DNA of 64,000 nt, taken from Methanobrevibacter smithii ATCC 35061. Lineage in GTDB: Archaea; Methanobacteriota; Methanobacteria; Methanobacteriales; Methanobacteriaceae. The position numbers and the translations under genes are program-made. Numbering within the stretch: the stretch's first letter is position 1; every line of letters starts with the position of its first letter. Shown here piece after piece: positions 1 to 8,859 of the stretch. The notes below the pieces were generated by a model. That model worked only from the letters and a program-made list of their open reading frames with translations, made no database searches and was not told the DNA's origin. The stretch spans positions 522,501-586,500 of the forward strand of contig NC_009515.1 of assembly GCF_000016525.1 (NCBI RefSeq), written 5' to 3'.

Positions 1-2
1 AA

Positions 3-623
3 GCTGCTATTGCTGACATTAACACTTTACTCGCTGGTGAAAAAACTGAAACCGGTGCAGCATTAGGTGGAGTAAAAGCTGTTCAAGAACACCTTCCAAT
101 TTATATGGGTGCTCAAGGACCTAAAATGTTAGAAACCGCTGGAGAAATTGCAGACGGTGTTTTAATTAATGCATCCAACCCTAAAGATTACGAAGCAGCA
201 TTACCTCTTATTAAAAAAGGAATTGAAAATGCTGGTAAAAATGTAGCTGACTTTGATGTAGGTGCATACACTGCAACCTCTATCGGAACTGATTCTGAAA
301 AAGCTAAAGCTGCAGCAAAAATTGTTGTTGCTTTCATTGCAGCTGGTTCCCCTCCTATGGTTATCGAAAGACACGGATTACCTGAAGGTATCAACGAAAA
401 AATCGGTGCTTGCTTAGGTAAAGGTGACTTCGGTGGAGCTATCGGATTAATCGATGATGACTTACTCCATGCATTCTCCGTAGCAGGTACTCCTGATGAA
501 TTCATCCCTAAAGTAGAAGGATTAGCTGAAATGGGTGTAACCCAATATGTAGCTGGTTCTCCAATCGGAAAAGATGTAGAAGAATCCATCAAATTATTAG
601 GAGAAGTAATCGCAAGTTTCTAA
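3..623 (+). CDS. mer: 5,10-methylenetetrahydromethanopterin reductase, C-terminal part (Mer)
   Basis: Cytoplasmic F420-dependent enzyme that reduces methylene-H4MPT to methyl-H4MPT in the CO2-to-methane pathway. The window begins inside the gene: the frame is open from base 3 and codes for about 206 residues, against roughly 320 for the whole family member. Visible landmarks are the [20 protein letters not shown] stretch and the C-terminal part with [20 protein letters not shown], both typical of Mer within the bacterial-luciferase-like fold. The codons are highly biased, as expected for an abundant methanogenesis enzyme. The N-terminal half is outside the window. The identity is recognised from the family and is not in doubt. 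Confidence 0.95.
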   Translation, partial: AAIADINTLLAGEKTETGAALGGVKAVQEHLPIYMGAQGPKMLETAGEIADGVLINASNPKDYEAALPLIKKGIENAGKNVADFDVGAYTATSIGTDSEKAKAAAKIVVAFIAAGSPPMVIERHGLPEGINEKIGACLGKGDFGGAIGLIDDDLLHAFSVAGTPDEFIPKVEGLAEMGVTQYVAGSPIGKDVEESIKLLGEVIASF

Positions 624-628
624 ACTCC

Positions 629-655
629 TAATTTTTTCTTTTTTTTATTTTTTTA
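629..655 (+). terminator. T-rich terminator of mer
   Basis: Immediately after the mer stop is a run of about 20 T broken by single bases, the usual form of an archaeal oligo-T terminator. It lies between two convergent genes and could serve only mer; the T-run is on the plus strand. Confidence 0.55.
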
Positions 656-1585
656 AATCATTGCTGTTTTGATGCCCTGTTTTTTACAAATTCTTACTAC
701 TTTTCTATATAAATTATTCTGATACTTATTTGAAGGATATTCCCTATTATAAAATAAGCTTTTTACATCATCCAGTATTTCCGGAAAATTACTTTTAACA
801 AAATTATAATACTTTATTCTAGATGAAATTTCACTGCTTCCAAAAAGTGAAAGTGCACCTGGAATTAAATAGGCAGCATTGCTTTTCCTAAATACTTTAA
901 CAAAATTTTCAAGACTTTCCAAATCATCATTAATATAAGGCAATATTGGCATCAATGCAACTCCTACATGAAAACCTTTCTTAGCTAATGTATTCATTGC
1001 TTTTAGTCTTTGTGAAGGCAAAGGTGCATTTGGCTCAACCAAACTAGCTAAATCATCATCAACTGTTGAAAATGAAAATGTTACACAAACTTTTGATTTT
1101 AAACCTTTCAAATCATCAGGCAGTATCGCTGCATCATTTATCTTTTTTAGAATGTCAGTGTCCCTTAAAATTAAGTCAGATTTTGTTATAATGTGTACGG
1201 GATATTTGAATCTTAGAAATATTTTTAAAATCTCACGTGTTAATTCCAATTCCTTTTCTATTTCCATATATGGATCAGATGCCGAACCGAAATTTAAAAA
1301 TACTCTTTCGTGATTTCTGGCTAATTTTTTTAATTTGTTATAAACCAGATCACATGCATTAGATTTTACATAATAGCTGTTGGTTTTCTTTGCATATTTA
1401 CTTCCGTTTATATAACAGTATACACAGTCAAATGAACATCCCATATATGGATTAATTGTATAATCCTCTAAAAAGAGATTAAAATTTCTTTCCCCTTTTC
1501 TTTTATTGAAAATTGAATTTACTTTTTTGTTTTTAAATCCATATTTTTTTAAGATTAAATCATTACTATTAGCAAAGTTTTTAAT
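653..1585 (-). CDS. Radical SAM protein of the SPL (spore photoproduct lyase-like) type, unusual start
   Basis: Radical SAM enzyme of unknown substrate. The cluster motif CX3CX2C appears as GCSFDCVYC inside the conserved context TINPYMGCSFDCVYCY, typical of the SPL-like group that includes many uncharacterised archaeal members. The only in-frame ATG (1444) falls inside this conserved motif, so the protein must start further upstream. The frame stays open to a stop at 1598-1600 and contains no ATG, GTG or TTG. The best candidate is ATT at 1583-1585, eight bases after an AAGGTG ribosome binding site (ATA at 1586-1588 is the alternative), giving about 310 aa. It could also be a gene whose start was lost, or a sequencing error. 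Divergent from the RaSEA gene. Confidence 0.75.
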   Translation of the reverse strand: MKNFANSNDLILKKYGFKNKKVNSIFNKRKGERNFNLFLEDYTINPYMGCSFDCVYCYINGSKYAKKTNSYYVKSNACDLVYNKLKKLARNHERVFLNFGSASDPYMEIEKELELTREILKIFLRFKYPVHIITKSDLILRDTDILKKINDAAILPDDLKGLKSKVCVTFSFSTVDDDLASLVEPNAPLPSQRLKAMNTLAKKGFHVGVALMPILPYINDDLESLENFVKVFRKSNAAYLIPGALSLFGSSEISSRIKYYNFVKSNFPEILDDVKSLFYNREYPSNKYQNNLYRKVVRICKKQGIKTAMI

Positions 1586-1635
1586 TATATCAACACCTTA
1601 AATATTAATATTAATTTTATTATAAGGTATATATA

Positions 1636-2718
1636 ATGGAGATTGAAAATTTAACTAAAGAAATTAGAGCCCTGGCTTTTGAGAGAAAAGATCCAAAAAC
1701 CCCCAGCCAGGTAGCAGCCAGCTGGTATAATGATGATTTGACTTATGACGGAGTTGCAAAAACTTTATTTATTATATTGCCTACACCCGGATGTTCCTGG
1801 GCAATTGGAGACAGCGGCGGATGTACAATGTGCAGTTATGTTTCAGACTGTACATTAGAGCCAATCGACAGCAAAACCATAGTGGACATATTCAAACAGC
1901 ACCTAAACCGTTTTCCGGTTAATGAAGAAGATAAAATAACTGTAAAACTATTTGCTTCAGGAAGTTTTTTAAATCCTCGTGAACTTCCAAAAGATGCCCG
2001 TGATGAAATTTTAAATATTTTAATGGACCTGGGCAATGTTCATGAAATTGTAGTTGAATCCAGAGCAGAATATGTTAAGGAAGAATACATCGATGAAGTG
2101 GTAGATATTATTGGAGATACTTTATTTGAAATCAGTATGGGTTTGGAGACTTCCAATGATTATACCCGGCTTAAAAAAATAAACAAAGGATTCAGTTTAG
2201 ATGATTTCAACAATGCAGTATCATTAATTCAAAAATTAAATAGCAAAAAAGGATATAATCTTAAATCCAAAGCATACATTTTTGTAAAACCTATTCTTTT
2301 AAATGAAAAAGACGCTATTGACGAAGCTATTGAAACTGCAAGATACTGTGCAGACCATAATGTTGACAGACTCTCTTTCTGTCCTGCTACAATACATGGA
2401 GGAACTTTAATTGAAAGAATGTGGAGAAAAGGAGCATATCAGCCTCCTTGGATTTGGAGCTGTATTGAAATTATAAATACAGTACGTAAAGAGTTGGATA
2501 TTCCTACATTACTTGACACTTCAGGTTTCGGTTCAAGACGCGGACCTTACAATTGTAAAAAATGCAATAAAGACTTAAAACATATGATAATAGCCAATAA
2601 CTTAACACAAACTCCAATTGAGTATGAGTGTGACTGTAAAAACAAATGGTTAGCTGAAGTTAATAATGCAGATATGAATAAGTCAACTGTACCTGCAAAA
2701 CATCTCCCATTATATTAA
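1636..2718 (+). CDS. raSEA: Archaeosine biosynthesis radical SAM protein RaSEA
   Basis: Elp3-like radical SAM protein of the archaeal family that works with ArcS to convert the lysine-modified preQ0 base at tRNA position 15 to archaeosine. It has 360 aa, the usual length. The [4Fe-4S] cysteines are C53, C63 and C66 (CX9CX2C, in PGCSWAIGDSGGCTMC). The family blocks FASGSFLNPRELP and VVESRAEYV are present, and a Cys-rich C-terminal zinc-binding part contains CKKC and CDC. The start follows an AAGGT site. Assignment rests on family recognition; the Cys spacing and length agree. Confidence 0.85.
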   Translation: MEIENLTKEIRALAFERKDPKTPSQVAASWYNDDLTYDGVAKTLFIILPTPGCSWAIGDSGGCTMCSYVSDCTLEPIDSKTIVDIFKQHLNRFPVNEEDKITVKLFASGSFLNPRELPKDARDEILNILMDLGNVHEIVVESRAEYVKEEYIDEVVDIIGDTLFEISMGLETSNDYTRLKKINKGFSLDDFNNAVSLIQKLNSKKGYNLKSKAYIFVKPILLNEKDAIDEAIETARYCADHNVDRLSFCPATIHGGTLIERMWRKGAYQPPWIWSCIEIINTVRKELDIPTLLDTSGFGSRRGPYNCKKCNKDLKHMIIANNLTQTPIEYECDCKNKWLAEVNNADMNKSTVPAKHLPLY

Positions 2719-2754
2719 AAAAAATATTTTTTCTAATATAAAGAGATATAAAAT

Positions 2755-4047
2755 TTAATTTTTATTTTTAAATTCCAATATTTTATCAACCAGCAAATAA
2801 TCTAAAATTATCATTACAAATAAATAATTTAAATATATTCTGCCATCACTAGTTAATGAAGGAGTAAAACCTGAAATAATCACAGATCCGAAACCCAATA
2901 TTAATAATACAAATATAAAATAACCTAACTTTTTATTGTCTTTATAAATCAGATAAATTGAATATAAAGGTATTAATGTAATTATAAGATACATCACACC
3001 ACAGCTCAGCATTCTTATAAATCCTAAACTTAATAAACCATGTTTCAAGTTAGTTAAATCAAAATAACTATAAACAGTGGTGAAATTTGCGAATCTTAGT
3101 GATGCAAAAAATAATACTGCCAAACAGGGAATTAAAGTAATTATAGTTATTTTCTTCTTATTAGATATTAAATAAGTATAAAAACCAAGCAAAGCTAGGA
3201 AAATTACTGAAAATAAGTCTTTTGCCATTAAAATCCAACTTAAGAAATAATTAATCCCTACATCTAATTTATTTATGATGTTGAAATTAGCATAATCCGG
3301 AAATCCCAGTTTAGTAACTACTTTTACTCTATTTATATTTCCCGGACAGCAGAAATCATAAATGAAATTAAAAAGAATTATGATTATAAATAAATAAATT
3401 AATTTAGGAATTTCAATCTTTTTATATAAACAATAAACTATAGCAAATAAATATGCGCCACCAACCATAACCAGTAACTGTTCAGAGCTAATAGCTTCCA
3501 ATAATGTGATAATTAAAATTAAATATATTATTGTCCTTTTAAATTTAGATATGTCCTTATTTTTAAATATAAATTCTTTAAGTAGATAAAAATGTATTAA
3601 TATAAAACAAATCGGCCATATATAATTTGTTGTAGTTGCTAACCAACCCGCAGATTCCAATATTTTAGAAAAAGTTAATATAAATAAACCTACAAATAAA
3701 CAAGCCAAACAATTATAAAAGAAAGGACTTTCATTATTATTAGCCAGCAATTTACTTAATAACACAGCAATAGCTGTAAAAATAACTGAATCCAATATTC
3801 TCCAAATTTCTGTAGGAACAGATACCAATACCCCTACATTAAATTCTATAAGAGATCTGGAACTCCAGGTTGCATACCTATAACTTAAAAATCCATTTTT
3901 AGTTAATGATAATAAAGGATGTTTTGAAACTATTGTCTGGAAAGTAGGATAATCTGCAGTAACTACTGCTAATTTCCAATGATAACACAATAAAATGATT
4001 AAAAATATCAAAAAAGGAATATATTTAACATATTTTTTAAAATTCAT
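2755..4047 (-). CDS. Polytopic membrane protein, DUF6056-like
   Basis: A 430-aa integral membrane protein with about ten to twelve hydrophobic segments, one at the N-terminus (residues 10-30) and several isoleucine-rich helices in the C-terminal half. The first loop holds TADYPTFQ and YRYATWSSRSLIEF, which resemble the substrate-side loop of the DUF6056/GT-C-like membrane proteins common in gut bacteria and Methanobrevibacter. A role in transferring sugars to envelope polymers is plausible by analogy only. It stands alone between convergent and divergent neighbours and shows no partner. Family placement is moderate; function unknown. Confidence 0.55.
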   Translation of the reverse strand: MNFKKYVKYIPFLIFLIILLCYHWKLAVVTADYPTFQTIVSKHPLLSLTKNGFLSYRYATWSSRSLIEFNVGVLVSVPTEIWRILDSVIFTAIAVLLSKLLANNNESPFFYNCLACLFVGLFILTFSKILESAGWLATTTNYIWPICFILIHFYLLKEFIFKNKDISKFKRTIIYLILIITLLEAISSEQLLVMVGGAYLFAIVYCLYKKIEIPKLIYLFIIIILFNFIYDFCCPGNINRVKVVTKLGFPDYANFNIINKLDVGINYFLSWILMAKDLFSVIFLALLGFYTYLISNKKKITIITLIPCLAVLFFASLRFANFTTVYSYFDLTNLKHGLLSLGFIRMLSCGVMYLIITLIPLYSIYLIYKDNKKLGYFIFVLLILGFGSVIISGFTPSLTSDGRIYLNYLFVMIILDYLLVDKILEFKNKN

Positions 4048-4185
4048 ATCACTATTTCCAGCTAAATCAATAATAATTAATATTATTTAAACAACATGAT
4101 AAAATTTTTGCATGAATAATTTTAACTACTTTAAAGAAAAAATATATGAATATATAAAATATTAAAATTAATACGGAGGAAAAAG

Positions 4186-4668
4186 ATGAAAAATAAATTT
4201 GTTAGTTTACTGGGTATCATTTTAGGAATAATAATCATCGCATTTCCAATGATTGGTGTTATTGGGACCAGTTCCTTAATAGGATTATCTGTTCTTTTAA
4301 TTTCTATTTATCTGCTTGTTGCAGGAGTAGCTATTATAGACTATAATAAATCCGGAGCAATTATTGATTTAATTTTGGGAATTATACTGTTATTCTTAAG
4401 TCTTGGTTTAATATTTAATCCTAATTTATTTGCATTTCTTGCAGAAATTTCACTTTATCTTGCAGGAATTGTACTGATTATTGTTGGAGTTGTTGCTTTA
4501 GTTAACAACCGCCACGCAAGATTTGGATTTTATATAGGCGTAAGCGGAATAATATTAGGTTTACTCTACATTATTGTTGGTACTTACGTTGCAGACCCTA
4601 TTATTCTAGGTACTTTAATAGGATTATGGTTAGTAATAACCGGTGTTTTAAAAATTATAGATGGTTAA
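4186..4668 (+). CDS. Small membrane protein of the DUF308 (HdeD-like) family
   Basis: This 160-aa protein is almost wholly hydrophobic, with six predicted membrane helices arranged as three helical hairpins. Each begins with a glycine/isoleucine-rich segment of the GIILGIIIIAFP type, the pattern of the DUF308 family (bacterial HdeD is a member linked to acid stress). The start follows a strong GGAGG site at 4176-4180. It stands alone and ends in a T-rich terminator-like stretch at about 4678-4691. Its role in this archaeon is unknown. Confidence 0.7.
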   Translation: MKNKFVSLLGIILGIIIIAFPMIGVIGTSSLIGLSVLLISIYLLVAGVAIIDYNKSGAIIDLILGIILLFLSLGLIFNPNLFAFLAEISLYLAGIVLIIVGVVALVNNRHARFGFYIGVSGIILGLLYIIVGTYVADPIILGTLIGLWLVITGVLKIIDG

Positions 4669-4701
4669 CCCCATCAACTTTTTCTTTTTTTGGTGTTGAA
4701 A

Positions 4702-5973
4702 TTGATAGCTATTAGTGCAGACTTTGACCCAGTACACAAAGGTCATGAAAAATTAATTAAAGAAGGAAGAAAACTAGCTGATGAAAAACAAAAAAAGCTA
4801 GTTGTATATTTAAATAAAGGATACAGTGCTAATCACGGTCCATTTTTTGTAAATTTTGAAGCCAGACGTGATATGGCTTTAGCTCTTGGAGCAGATGAAG
4901 TAAAATCATTCGAAGGTCTTCACCATAGACTTGTTTTATCTTATAGTGTTCCAATCAGATTAAATAAAATGTACGAAGATGGTGCTACTGATTATATTAC
5001 CTCAGCACATATTTCACTTGACGAAATTAAAAATAAAGCTCAAAAATTTGTTAAACAGGGAAATTTTGTCGGTATGCCTAAAAATTATCCCAACCGAAAT
5101 GAAATACGCTGGTATGCCCTAAATGAATTTTTAGGATCGCCTTTGGAATATCATGTAATTCCCGAATTTAACAAAGAGAAATATTCCGGAAGAAAAATCA
5201 GAAAGTCCATCTTAGATAATGACATGACAATTCCTAAAGAAACCAGAAAGCTACTTCCAAAAACAACTATTGAGATTCTTGAAGATGAAATAGCTGCCGG
5301 CAGAATTCCAGGTGAGCGCAATTGGGCTGAAATTTATAAAAGAATGAATACCTATTCAAGAGGAAATCTTGAAAAGATAGCTTACCTAAACGGAAATACT
5401 ATAAATGAAATAATTAAAAGAAGAGTTTATAGAGATCCTGAGTCAATTTGGGCAGTATTCAGAAGGGCAAATTACGGACCAGTTATGACCAGGCTGGCTG
5501 TAAGTGCTATTGAAGAGGAAGTTACTAAAAAAGAAGTAATGGACCTTATGAAAAGTTATGAAGCTAAAGGAGTTATTCCTGAAGGTCAGAAAGTTCAAAG
5601 AGTAATTGATAGAGCATGGTACGTTGCAAATGAAGGTGAAAAAGGAGTAAGCGCCAAAGAAGCCAATGAAACCTTTAGAAACAAAAACATTAAAGTTGAT
5701 ACTCCTCCATTGAACATTCATGCAGGTTTAAATTTAACCAAATTCGAAACCAAAATTGTTTCAGAAGGACTGAATGCTGATTTATATATTGATAAAGATA
5801 ATAAAATTTCAGTTCAGCTAAAAGCAGACGGTAAAAAGATTAAAACCAATTTAAGATTACCTGCAAAAGAAGTTACTTATCTTAGATACATTATGGATTC
5901 AAACTTTATCCCAACAACTGCACATATAAAAAAGGATAAAAAAGGATATAAAGTTGATATAACTATCGGTTGA
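4702..5973 (+). CDS. HIGH-type nucleotidyltransferase (TmcAL/citrate lyase ligase-like)
   Basis: Predicted adenylyl- or cytidylyl-transferase. The N-terminal 150 residues carry the nucleotidyltransferase signature ISADFDPVHKGHEKLI with its TxGHxxLI-like motif, then FEARRDMALALGADEV, as in the TmcAL (tRNA-Met cytidine acetate ligase) and citrate-lyase-ligase groups. YSGRKIRKSI resembles the second ATP-binding motif. The C-terminal 200 residues are less recognisable and may bind substrate or RNA. TTG codons occur at 4690, 4696 and 4702; the last is preferred because a GGTG site precedes it by six bases (423 aa). The substrate is not known. The 3' end overlaps the converging oxidoreductase gene by 11 bp. 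Confidence 0.65.
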   Translation: MIAISADFDPVHKGHEKLIKEGRKLADEKQKKLVVYLNKGYSANHGPFFVNFEARRDMALALGADEVKSFEGLHHRLVLSYSVPIRLNKMYEDGATDYITSAHISLDEIKNKAQKFVKQGNFVGMPKNYPNRNEIRWYALNEFLGSPLEYHVIPEFNKEKYSGRKIRKSILDNDMTIPKETRKLLPKTTIEILEDEIAAGRIPGERNWAEIYKRMNTYSRGNLEKIAYLNGNTINEIIKRRVYRDPESIWAVFRRANYGPVMTRLAVSAIEEEVTKKEVMDLMKSYEAKGVIPEGQKVQRVIDRAWYVANEGEKGVSAKEANETFRNKNIKVDTPPLNIHAGLNLTKFETKIVSEGLNADLYIDKDNKISVQLKADGKKIKTNLRLPAKEVTYLRYIMDSNFIPTTAHIKKDKKGYKVDITIG

Positions 5974-6697
5974 GCTTTTTAAAAGAAGCTTTAACCATTG
6001 TCAAATCCTGGTTTTCAAAATAGTCAATTATCTGTTCTAATTCTTCAGCCTTTCTTTTTTTGGAATTTTTTGTATTGTTAATTCTTGACAAAGCGCTTTT
6101 TTTAAAATCTTCTCCTTCGGTTAAAGATAAAATATCAAAAAATTCCTCTTCCAAATTCAAATTTTTAGCTACTTCAGAGCTTTCTATTAAAACAGCTGAA
6201 AGAGACTTGGTATACATGCTTCTAAGTAATTTTAATTTAGATGCATCACCAGGATTTTCACTGATTTTTCGAATTTCCAAAAAATCATTTAAAAAATCAA
6301 GACTTTCCAGATTTTTCCCGGACAGATATAATATCGGATTTGCAGAATCTATTTTTCCAATAATCGCCCCGTCTACAAAATTATTTACATGTTTGTTAAT
6401 TTCTAAAGTTTCTTTAGGAGAAATGTTATTTAAATCCATATAGATTCCTTTAGAATACTTCCCATATTTGACAGCTACATCCAATGCCTGATTTGGACTG
6501 TTTGCTGAAATTAAAATATCTGAAAGAGTAGCCACCTCTTTAAAAGTATCTAAAATTTCCACATCCGATTCTTCCATATTTTTAATCGTGTTTTCTGATC
6601 TGTTTTGGGCGGAAGTTAAAAAAGTAATATTTTCAGAGTTAATTAACCGTACTAAGTTTCTAGCTACCTTTCCGAATCCAATAAATCCTATTTTCAC
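5963..6697 (-). CDS. NAD(P)-binding oxidoreductase, DUF1932 / 6-phosphogluconate-dehydrogenase-like
   Basis: A 244-aa protein with an N-terminal Rossmann fold (IGFIGFGKVARNLV at residues 3-16), an ISANSPNQA segment where related beta-hydroxyacid dehydrogenases have their substrate loop, and a helical C-terminal part matching the DUF1932 arrangement (KLLRSMYTKSLSAVLIES). Such proteins use NAD(P) to oxidise or reduce small hydroxyacids; the substrate is unknown. Its start overlaps the end of the ccdA-like gene by 4 bp (ATGA), so it is the last gene of a minus-strand operon with the CcdA and thioredoxin genes. Confidence 0.7.
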   Translation of the reverse strand: MKIGFIGFGKVARNLVRLINSENITFLTSAQNRSENTIKNMEESDVEILDTFKEVATLSDILISANSPNQALDVAVKYGKYSKGIYMDLNNISPKETLEINKHVNNFVDGAIIGKIDSANPILYLSGKNLESLDFLNDFLEIRKISENPGDASKLKLLRSMYTKSLSAVLIESSEVAKNLNLEEEFFDILSLTEGEDFKKSALSRINNTKNSKKRKAEELEQIIDYFENQDLTMVKASFKKLNR

Positions 6698-7305
6698 AAA
6701 ATTCCCCCAAGAGCTGTTATTAACATATAAATAGCTCCAAATATAATTAATATTGCAAATATTTTCTGAATATGTTCTGTTTTCTTGGCAAATCTGGAGA
6801 TATCCATACTAGAAATTATATATCCCAGAACTAATAATGTTAATCCGAATCCAAGGCAATACAAAAGAATGTTGACTGCTACAAAAGCAGGATTTCCCGA
6901 ACTTACAAGCAATGTCAAAAGTGAAATTAAATATCCGCTGTAACATGGTGCCCATGATAATGAAGTTAAAAATCCTAAAATAAACGCATTGTCTCTATTT
7001 TTATAAGTTAATGCTGGAAACCTACATGAACATGAAGTTAATAAAAATCCGCCAATTAAAAGTAAAACTAATGCAGATATAACTCGAATATAATTTAAGT
7101 ATCTGTAAATAGCTGCTGTAAAATATACTGTTGCAAACAGTATAATTATAAAAATAGCAAATAAACCTAAAACAAATGAAATGATTTCAGTATTTTTTCT
7201 CTTTTTTAAATTAAATCCTATAAAAATAGGTAAAACAGGTAAAATACAAGGAGATAAAATTGAAATTACTCCTGTAATAAAAGAAACAAACAGAAAAATT
7301 TCCAT
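6694..7305 (-). CDS. ccdA: CcdA/DsbD-type membrane thiol-disulfide transporter
   Basis: Integral membrane protein of 203 aa with six hydrophobic helices that would pass reducing equivalents across the membrane. The two conserved Pro-Cys sites are visible: ILSPCILPVLPIFIG (C20) in helix 1 and SWAPCYSGYL in helix 4, the pair that forms the redox-active disulfide in CcdA. The next gene upstream encodes a membrane-anchored thioredoxin, its likely partner. Length is usual for archaeal CcdA. The start follows a GGAG site at 7311-7314. Confidence 0.85.
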   Translation of the reverse strand: MEIFLFVSFITGVISILSPCILPVLPIFIGFNLKKRKNTEIISFVLGLFAIFIIILFATVYFTAAIYRYLNYIRVISALVLLLIGGFLLTSCSCRFPALTYKNRDNAFILGFLTSLSWAPCYSGYLISLLTLLVSSGNPAFVAVNILLYCLGFGLTLLVLGYIISSMDISRFAKKTEHIQKIFAILIIFGAIYMLITALGGIL

Positions 7306-7314
7306 AATCTCTCC

Positions 7315-7776
7315 TCATATCATTTTTATTAAATCCTCTGGCCCATAATATCCTTCAATAGATTTTAATTCATTACCTTCACTGTCTAAAATAAGCATAG
7401 TAGGAGTTGAATAAACATTGTACTTACTGGCTATTTCAGGACTGTCATTAACATTAATTATGACAACTACATAACTTTCATTAAGTTTCTCCATGACTTG
7501 AGCATCATTTAGAGTATTTTGCCTTAACTGATGGCAATAAGTACATGTATCTGATTCAAAAACAGCAAAAACCTGTTTATCACTTGTTTTGGCTTTTTGA
7601 AGTGCTTCAGACAAACTTCCTGCAGTATCAATAATGTTGAATTCTGATTCGGAAGCTTCTTCTTTTTCAAAATCACCATTGATTGAAAACCATCCGCTTA
7701 ATGCAATAATTACAATTATTATGAAAATAATGAAATATAAACTACATTTTTTCATGAATGTATTATAATAAATCAT
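7315..7776 (-). CDS. Membrane-anchored thioredoxin-like protein
   Basis: A 153-aa protein with an N-terminal membrane anchor (about residues 12-30) followed by a thioredoxin fold outside the membrane. The active site is C78-T-Y-C81 and the cis-proline loop reads VYSTPTML. With CcdA directly downstream (9-bp gap), it probably receives electrons from CcdA and reduces or repairs disulfides of exported proteins. A second possible start, ATG at 7755, would remove seven residues and put the MKK just before the anchor; neither start has a clear ribosome binding site. Confidence 0.8.
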   Translation of the reverse strand: MIYYNTFMKKCSLYFIIFIIIVIIALSGWFSINGDFEKEEASESEFNIIDTAGSLSEALQKAKTSDKQVFAVFESDTCTYCHQLRQNTLNDAQVMEKLNESYVVVIINVNDSPEIASKYNVYSTPTMLILDSEGNELKSIEGYYGPEDLIKMI

Positions 7777-7784
7777 CAGATATA

Positions 7785-8651
7785 TTAGTTTCTATTTTTT
7801 AAAAGTAACATATCATGTAAATTTACACCAATATTTTTTGAAATTGTTGTACACTTGGAACATAATAAAAAGAAAACTTCCTTAGAAGACAAATCTATTT
7901 CAGTTAACCCCTCATAATTTCCCATTCCTTTAGAAATTATAAAATCATGAGCTGAAAAAATTTCTCTGAATTCATCTGAAATTTCACTGTCTACATATCC
8001 AACTGTTCCTGCACCAATATCTACAATTTCCCCAAATTCATCCAGCCCCACATTGATTGCGTCCTGTCTGCATGCATCATTTATAATTGGCCTGGATTTG
8101 ACCGCTATTGTAATATCCAAATCATACTGTTTTATTTTAGAAAGCAAAAGTTTGTCAAATACAATTTCACCTGTATTGTCAACCAAATACAGTACTTTAT
8201 TATATTTTTTTAAGGCATTTTCAAACTCATCAATGTCTTTAACAGCCAGATTTCTTTCTAAAGCAGAGCTTATTAAACTTCCAACATCAGTATCTATAGT
8301 AAATGCTCCAAAATCCAGAATATTTCCTATAATAGCTATTTTAACATAGTTTTCCAAACTATTATTCTTTTTGAGAACTTCCTTAACTGCCGGCAGATAT
8401 TTTAAAGCTATTTTGTTGCCTGCAATTTTTTCATTGATATATGGATCTTCACAGCCGGTTTTTTCCTGAATCATATTATGGATGGTTGAACCTGTTTTGT
8501 TTGAATTGGTTGTTTTATAGAAATTGGAACTTAAAAATGTAAATATATCATTCATAAGTTCTATTTTAAGGTCCTCATCATCACTAGCTAAATCCATAGC
8601 CTCTTTTGCCTGTCTTAAAAAACATGCCCCACATTCATAATTGATTTTCAC
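7785..8651 (-). CDS. DUF89 / ARMT1-like metal-dependent phosphatase
   Basis: A 288-aa member of the DUF89 family, whose studied members are metal-dependent phosphatases that remove damaged phosphometabolites. The N-terminus has CGACFLRQA (Cys 7 and 10), usual in archaeal members. The catalytic block appears as LYLVDNTGEIVFD followed by AVKSRPIINDA, with Asp and Asn placed as metal ligands. A C-terminal KGMGNYEGL block is also conserved. It abuts the small ThiS-like gene upstream with no gap, so they are co-transcribed. Exact substrate unknown. Confidence 0.8.
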   Translation of the reverse strand: MKINYECGACFLRQAKEAMDLASDDEDLKIELMNDIFTFLSSNFYKTTNSNKTGSTIHNMIQEKTGCEDPYINEKIAGNKIALKYLPAVKEVLKKNNSLENYVKIAIIGNILDFGAFTIDTDVGSLISSALERNLAVKDIDEFENALKKYNKVLYLVDNTGEIVFDKLLLSKIKQYDLDITIAVKSRPIINDACRQDAINVGLDEFGEIVDIGAGTVGYVDSEISDEFREIFSAHDFIISKGMGNYEGLTEIDLSSKEVFFLLCSKCTTISKNIGVNLHDMLLLKNRN

Positions 8652-8855
8652 TTAACCACCATAAATAATCTGAATTAATCGTATTTCATCATCATCGTGG
8701 ATTTCACTTTCTTCAATAACTAATTCACCATTTTGTTTTGGAACAATAGTTTGTGAAGACAATTCCAAATCATTTAATAAATCTTTAATTGTGTAACTTT
8801 CTTTTGGTATGTCTCTTTCTTCACTGATATCTTTGAATATTAATGTAAATGTCAT
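8652..8855 (-). CDS. ThiS/MoaD-like small sulfur carrier protein
   Basis: A 67-aa beta-grasp protein ending in Gly-Gly (IIYGG), the C-terminus that is adenylated and thiocarboxylated in ThiS, MoaD and archaeal SAMP/Urm1-like carriers. The gene lies 4 bp downstream of a TtuA/NcsA-type tRNA thiolase gene, which makes it the likely sulfur donor for 2-thiolation of tRNA uridine 34 or 54. Molybdopterin or thiamine synthesis is less likely because no moa or thi genes are near. The family call is strong; the partner is inferred from position. Confidence 0.8.
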   Translation of the reverse strand: MTFTLIFKDISEERDIPKESYTIKDLLNDLELSSQTIVPKQNGELVIEESEIHDDDEIRLIQIIYGG

Positions 8856-8859
8856 ATCA

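Noticed and set aside
188-592. Long open frame on the minus strand inside mer
   Set aside because: Antisense shadow of a strongly codon-biased gene; no ribosome site and no recognisable protein.
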